Assembly: GCA_916048095.2 (NCBI GenBank)
Contig: OU696593.1
Span: 310,001 to 374,000, forward strand
Reading direction: 5' to 3'
Source: Sacculina carcini
Lineage: Eukaryota > Arthropoda > Thecostraca > Sacculinidae
Length of the DNA stretch: 64,000 nucleotides
Part shown: one piece after another, positions 60,601 to 64,000 of the stretch
Layout: every line of letters begins with the position of its first letter
Position numbering within the stretch: the stretch's first letter is position 1
Translations under genes and position numbers: made by a program
Notes under the pieces: generated by a model
Told to the model about the DNA's origin: nothing
The model's input: the letters and a program-made list of their open reading frames with translations, nothing else
The model's database searches: none

Positions 60601-63600
60601 GCCCTAAGTGTTACCTAAGTGTGCCCTAAGTGTTACCTAAGTATGCCCTAAGTGTTACCTAAGTGTGCCCTAAGTGTTACCTAAGTGTTACCTAAGTGTG
60701 CCCTAAGTGTACCCTAAGTGTTACCTAAGTGTTACCTAAGTGTTACCTAAGTGTTACCTAAGTGTTACCTAAGTGTTACCTAAGTGCGCCCTAAGTGTTA
60801 CCTAAGTTTGCCATAAGTGTTACATAAGTGTGCCCTAAGTGTTACCTAAGTGTTACCTAAGTGTGCCCTAAGTGTTACCTACGTGTGCCCTAAGTGTTAC
60901 CTACGTGTGCCCTAAGTGTTACCTAAGTGTGCCCTAAGTGTGCCCTAAGTGTGCCCTAAGTGTGCCCTAAGTGTTACCTAAGTGTGCCCTAAGTGTTACC
61001 TAAGTGTGCCCTAAGTGTTACCTACGTGTGCCCTAAGTGTTACCTAAGTGTACCCTAAGTGTTACCTCAGTGTTACCTAAGTGTTACCTAAGTGTTACCT
61101 AAGTGTTACCTAAGTGTTACCTAAGTGTTACCTAAGTGTTACCTAAGTGTACCCTAAGTGTTACCTAAGTGTTACCTAAGTGTTACCTAAGTGTTACCTA
61201 AGTGTGCCCTAAGTGTTACCTAAGTGTTACCTAAGTGTTACCTAAGTGTTACCTCAGTGTGCCCTAAGTGTGCCCTAAGTGTTACCTAAGTGTGCCCTAA
61301 GTGTTACCTAAGTATGCCCTAAGTGTTACCTAAGTGTGCCCTAAGTGTTACCTAAGTGTTACCTAAGTGTGCCCTAAGTGTACCCTAAGTGTTACCTAAG
61401 TGTTACCTAAGTGTTACCTAAGTGTTACCTAAGTGTTACCTAAGTGTTACCTAAGTGCGCCCTAAGTGTTACCTAAGTTTGCCATAAGTGTTACATAAGT
61501 GTGCCCTAAGTGTTACCTAAGTGTTACCTAAGTGTGCCCTAAGTGTTACCTACGTGTGCCCTAAGTGTTACCTACGTGTGCCCTAAGTGTTACCTAAGTG
61601 TGCCCTAAGTGTGCCCTAAGTGTGCCCTAAGTGTGCCCTAAGTGTTACCTAAGTGTGCCCTAAGTGTTACCTAAGTGTGCCCTAAGTGTTACCTACGTGT
61701 GCCCTAAGTGTTACCTAAGTGTACCCTAAGTGTTACCTCAGTGTTACCTAAGTGTTACCTAAGTGTTACCTAAGTGTTACCTAAGTGTTACCTAAGTGTT
61801 ACCTAAGTGTTACCTAAGTGTTACCTAAGTGTACCCTAAGTGTTACCTAAGTGTTACCTAAGTGTTACCTAAGTGTTACCTCAGTGTGCCCTAAGTGTTA
61901 CCTAAGTGTGCCCTAAGTGTTACCTAAGTGTTACCTAAGTGTTACCTAAGTGTTACCTAAGTGTTACCTAAGTGTTACCTAAGTGTTACCTAAGTGTACC
62001 CTAAGTGTTACCTAAGTGTGCCCTAAGTGTTACCTAAGTGTGCCCTAAGTGTTACCTAAGTGTTACCTAAGTGTTACCTAAGTGTGCCCTAAGTGTTACC
62101 TAAGTGTTACCTAAGTGTGCCCTAAGTGTTACCTAAGTGTGCCCTAAGTGTTACCTAAGTTTGCCCTAAGTGTTACATAAGTGTGCCCTAAGTGTTACCT
62201 AAGTGTTACCTAAGTGTGCCCTAAGTGTTACCTAATTGTGCCCTAAGTGTTACCTAAGTGTTACCTAAGTGTTACCTAAGTGTTACCTAAGTGTTACCTA
62301 AGTGCGCCCTAAGTGTTACCTAAGTTTGCCATAAGTGTTACATAAGTGTGCCCTAAGTGTTACCTAAGTGTGCCCTAAGTGTTACCTAAGTGTTACCTAA
62401 GTGTGCCCTAAGTGTTACCTACGTGTGCCCTAAGTGTTACCTAAGTGTGCCCTAAGTGTGCCCTAAGTGTGCCCTAAGTGTGCCCTAAGTGTTACCTAAG
62501 TGTGCCCTAAGTGTTACCTAAGTGTGCCCTAAGTGTTACCTACGTGTGCCCTAAGTGTTACCTAAGTGTACCCTAAGTGTTACCTCAGTGTTACCTAAGT
62601 GTTACCTAAGTGTTACCTAAGTGTTACCTAAGTGTTACCTAAGTGTACCCTAAGTGTTACCTAAGTGTTACCTAAGTGTTACCTAAGTGTTACCTCAGTG
62701 TGCCCTAAGTGTTACCTAAGTGTGCCCTAAGTGTTACCTAAGTGTTACCTAAGTGTTACCTAAGTGTTACCTAAGTGTTACCTAAGTGGTACCTAAGTGT
62801 ACCCTAAGTGTTACCTAAGTGTGCCCTAAGTGTTACCTAAGTGTTACCTAAGTGTTACCTAAGTGTTACCTAAGTGTTACCTAAGTGCGCCCTAAGTGTT
62901 ACCTAAGTTTGCCATAAGTGTTACATAAGTGTGCCCTAAGTGTTACCTAAGTGTGCCCTAAGTGTTACCTAAGTGTTACCTAAGTGTGCCCTAAGTGTTA
63001 CCTACGTGTGCCCTAAGTGTTACCTAAGTGTGCCCTAAGTGTGCCCTAAGTGTGCCCTAAGTGTGCCCTAAGTGTTACCTAAGTGTGCCCTAAGTGTTAC
63101 CTAAGTGTGCCCTAAGTGTTACCTACGTGTGCCCTAAGTGTTACCTAAGTGTACCCTAAGTGTTACCTCAGTGTTACCTAAGTGTTACCTAAGTGTTACC
63201 TAAGTGTTATCTAAGTGTTACCTAAGTGTTACCTAAGTGTTACCTAAGTGTACCCTAAGTGTTACCTAAGTGTTACCTAAGTGTTACCTAAGTGTTACCT
63301 CAGTGTGCCCTAAGTGTTACCTAAGTGTGCCCTAAGTGTTACCTAAGTGTTACCTAAGTGTTACCTAAGTGTTACCTAAGTGTTACCTAAGTGTTACCTA
63401 AGTGTTACCTAAGTGTACCCTAAGCGTTACCTAAGTGTGCCCTAAGTGTTACCTAAGTGTGCCCTAAGTGTTACCTAAGTGTTACCTAAGTGTTACCTAA
63501 GTGTGCCCTAAGTGTTACCTAAGTGTTACCTAAGTGTGCCCTAAGTGTTACCTAAGTGTGCCCTAAGTGTTACCTAAGTTTGCCCTAAGTGTTACATAAG

Positions 63601-64000
63601 TGTGCCCTAAGTGTTACCTAAGTGTTACCTAAGTGTGCCCTAAGTGTTACCTAATTGTGCCCTAAGTGTTACCTAAGTGTTACCTAAGTGTTACCTAAGT
63701 GCGCCCTAAGTGTTACCTAAGTTTGCCATAAGTGTTACATAAGTGTGCCCTAAGTGTTACCTAAGTGTTACCTAAGTGTGCCCTAAGTGTTACCTACGTG
63801 TGCCCTAAGTGTTACCTACGTGTGCCCTAAGTGTTACCTAAGTGTGCCCTAAGTGTGCCCTAAGTGTGCCCTAAGTGTGCCCTAAGTGTTACCTAAGTGT
63901 GCCCTAAGTGTTACCTAAGTGTGCCCTAAGTGTTACCTACGTGTGCCCTAAGTGTTACCTAAGTGTACCCTAAGTGTTACCTCAGTGTTACCTAAGTGTT
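51666..64000. repeat. 11-bp satellite array, right arm
   Basis: The same 11-bp satellite resumes directly after the retrotransposon and runs to the window edge, about 1,121 monomers. The register is again constant, but monomer starts now equal 2 modulo 11. This is the shift expected from a 1541-bp net insertion (140 x 11 + 1). The first monomers continue the higher-order pattern broken at 50129: AAGTAT followed by GCCC appears just after the junction, as it does after the GCTC monomer in intact copies. Monomer types and marker cassettes are the same as in the left arm. Private single-base variants include GATACC near 55518, CCCAAAG near 55797, CCCGAAG near 60483 and GGTACC near 62788. The array is cut by the window end, so its true length is unknown. 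Confidence 0.98.

Noticed and set aside
62234-63653. Second instance of the 1419-bp period, from the spacing of two AATTG monomers
   Set aside because: The neighbouring GCCATA markers do not keep that offset (94 bp against 72 bp after AATTG), so the spacing is coincidental.
1-64000. CRISPR array or prokaryotic repeat locus
   Set aside because: Units are 11 bp with no spacers, there are no cas genes, and the only coding remnant is a LINE reverse transcriptase.
1-64000. Genuine telomere
   Set aside because: TTAGG occurs only once per 11 bp, separated by ACAC and a variable dinucleotide. A canonical telomere would be uninterrupted, and the array reaches both window edges without a terminus.
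1-64000. Homeodomain-type (NK-2) binding site in every monomer (CTAAGTG)
   Set aside because: The match to the T(T/C)AAGTG consensus is imperfect and any short word in the monomer recurs thousands of times, so it carries no evidential weight alone.

Overview
The window is almost entirely one tandem satellite DNA with an 11-bp monomer (core CCTAAGTGT, preceded by TA, GC or AC), about 5,700 monomers in all. A single foreign segment of about 1.54 kb interrupts it, at 50130-51665. No host gene, tRNA, rRNA, CRISPR array or bacterial-type signal is visible. This is eukaryotic, very probably invertebrate metazoan, repeat-rich chromatin. The interruption is the 3' end of a LINE (non-LTR) reverse transcriptase whose C-terminal thumb region resembles elements I associate with decapod crustaceans and other marine invertebrates. 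The minus strand of every monomer also carries TTAGG, the arthropod telomere motif, and the GC class carries TTAGGG. Crustacean origin is a low-to-moderate confidence inference.

Layout: 1-50129 is the left satellite arm. 50130-51665 is a 5'-truncated non-LTR retrotransposon on the minus strand: RT remnant 51664-50948, an AT-rich 3' UTR holding a 30-bp minisatellite, a unique 3' end with two small hairpins, and a (TAA)n tail. 51666-64000 is the right satellite arm. A 5-bp target-site duplication (TGTTA) flanks the insert.

The satellite is organised on several levels. Monomers stay in one 11-bp register from base 1 to base 50129, and the register moves by exactly +1 after the insertion, as a 1541-bp net gain predicts. 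Monomer variants form higher-order repeats: a 1419-bp tandem duplication (2025-4862), a 2662/2673-bp tandem duplication (6007-11341), a pair of blocks exactly 22,000 bp apart (about 11,590 and 33,590), and a 3,135-bp (285-monomer) supermodule present four times (29074, 37907, 42263, 49138). The retrotransposon sits in the fourth supermodule. The other three, plus a related partial block at about 15.2 kb, preserve the empty site, so the insertion can be reconstructed to the base and placed in relative time.

The array cannot encode protein. TAA on the plus strand and TAG on the minus strand recur every 11 bp, so every frame closes within about 33 bp. Nothing here works as a gene set. The interest lies in satellite architecture, in-register unequal exchange, and one datable LINE insertion into a telomere-motif-like array.
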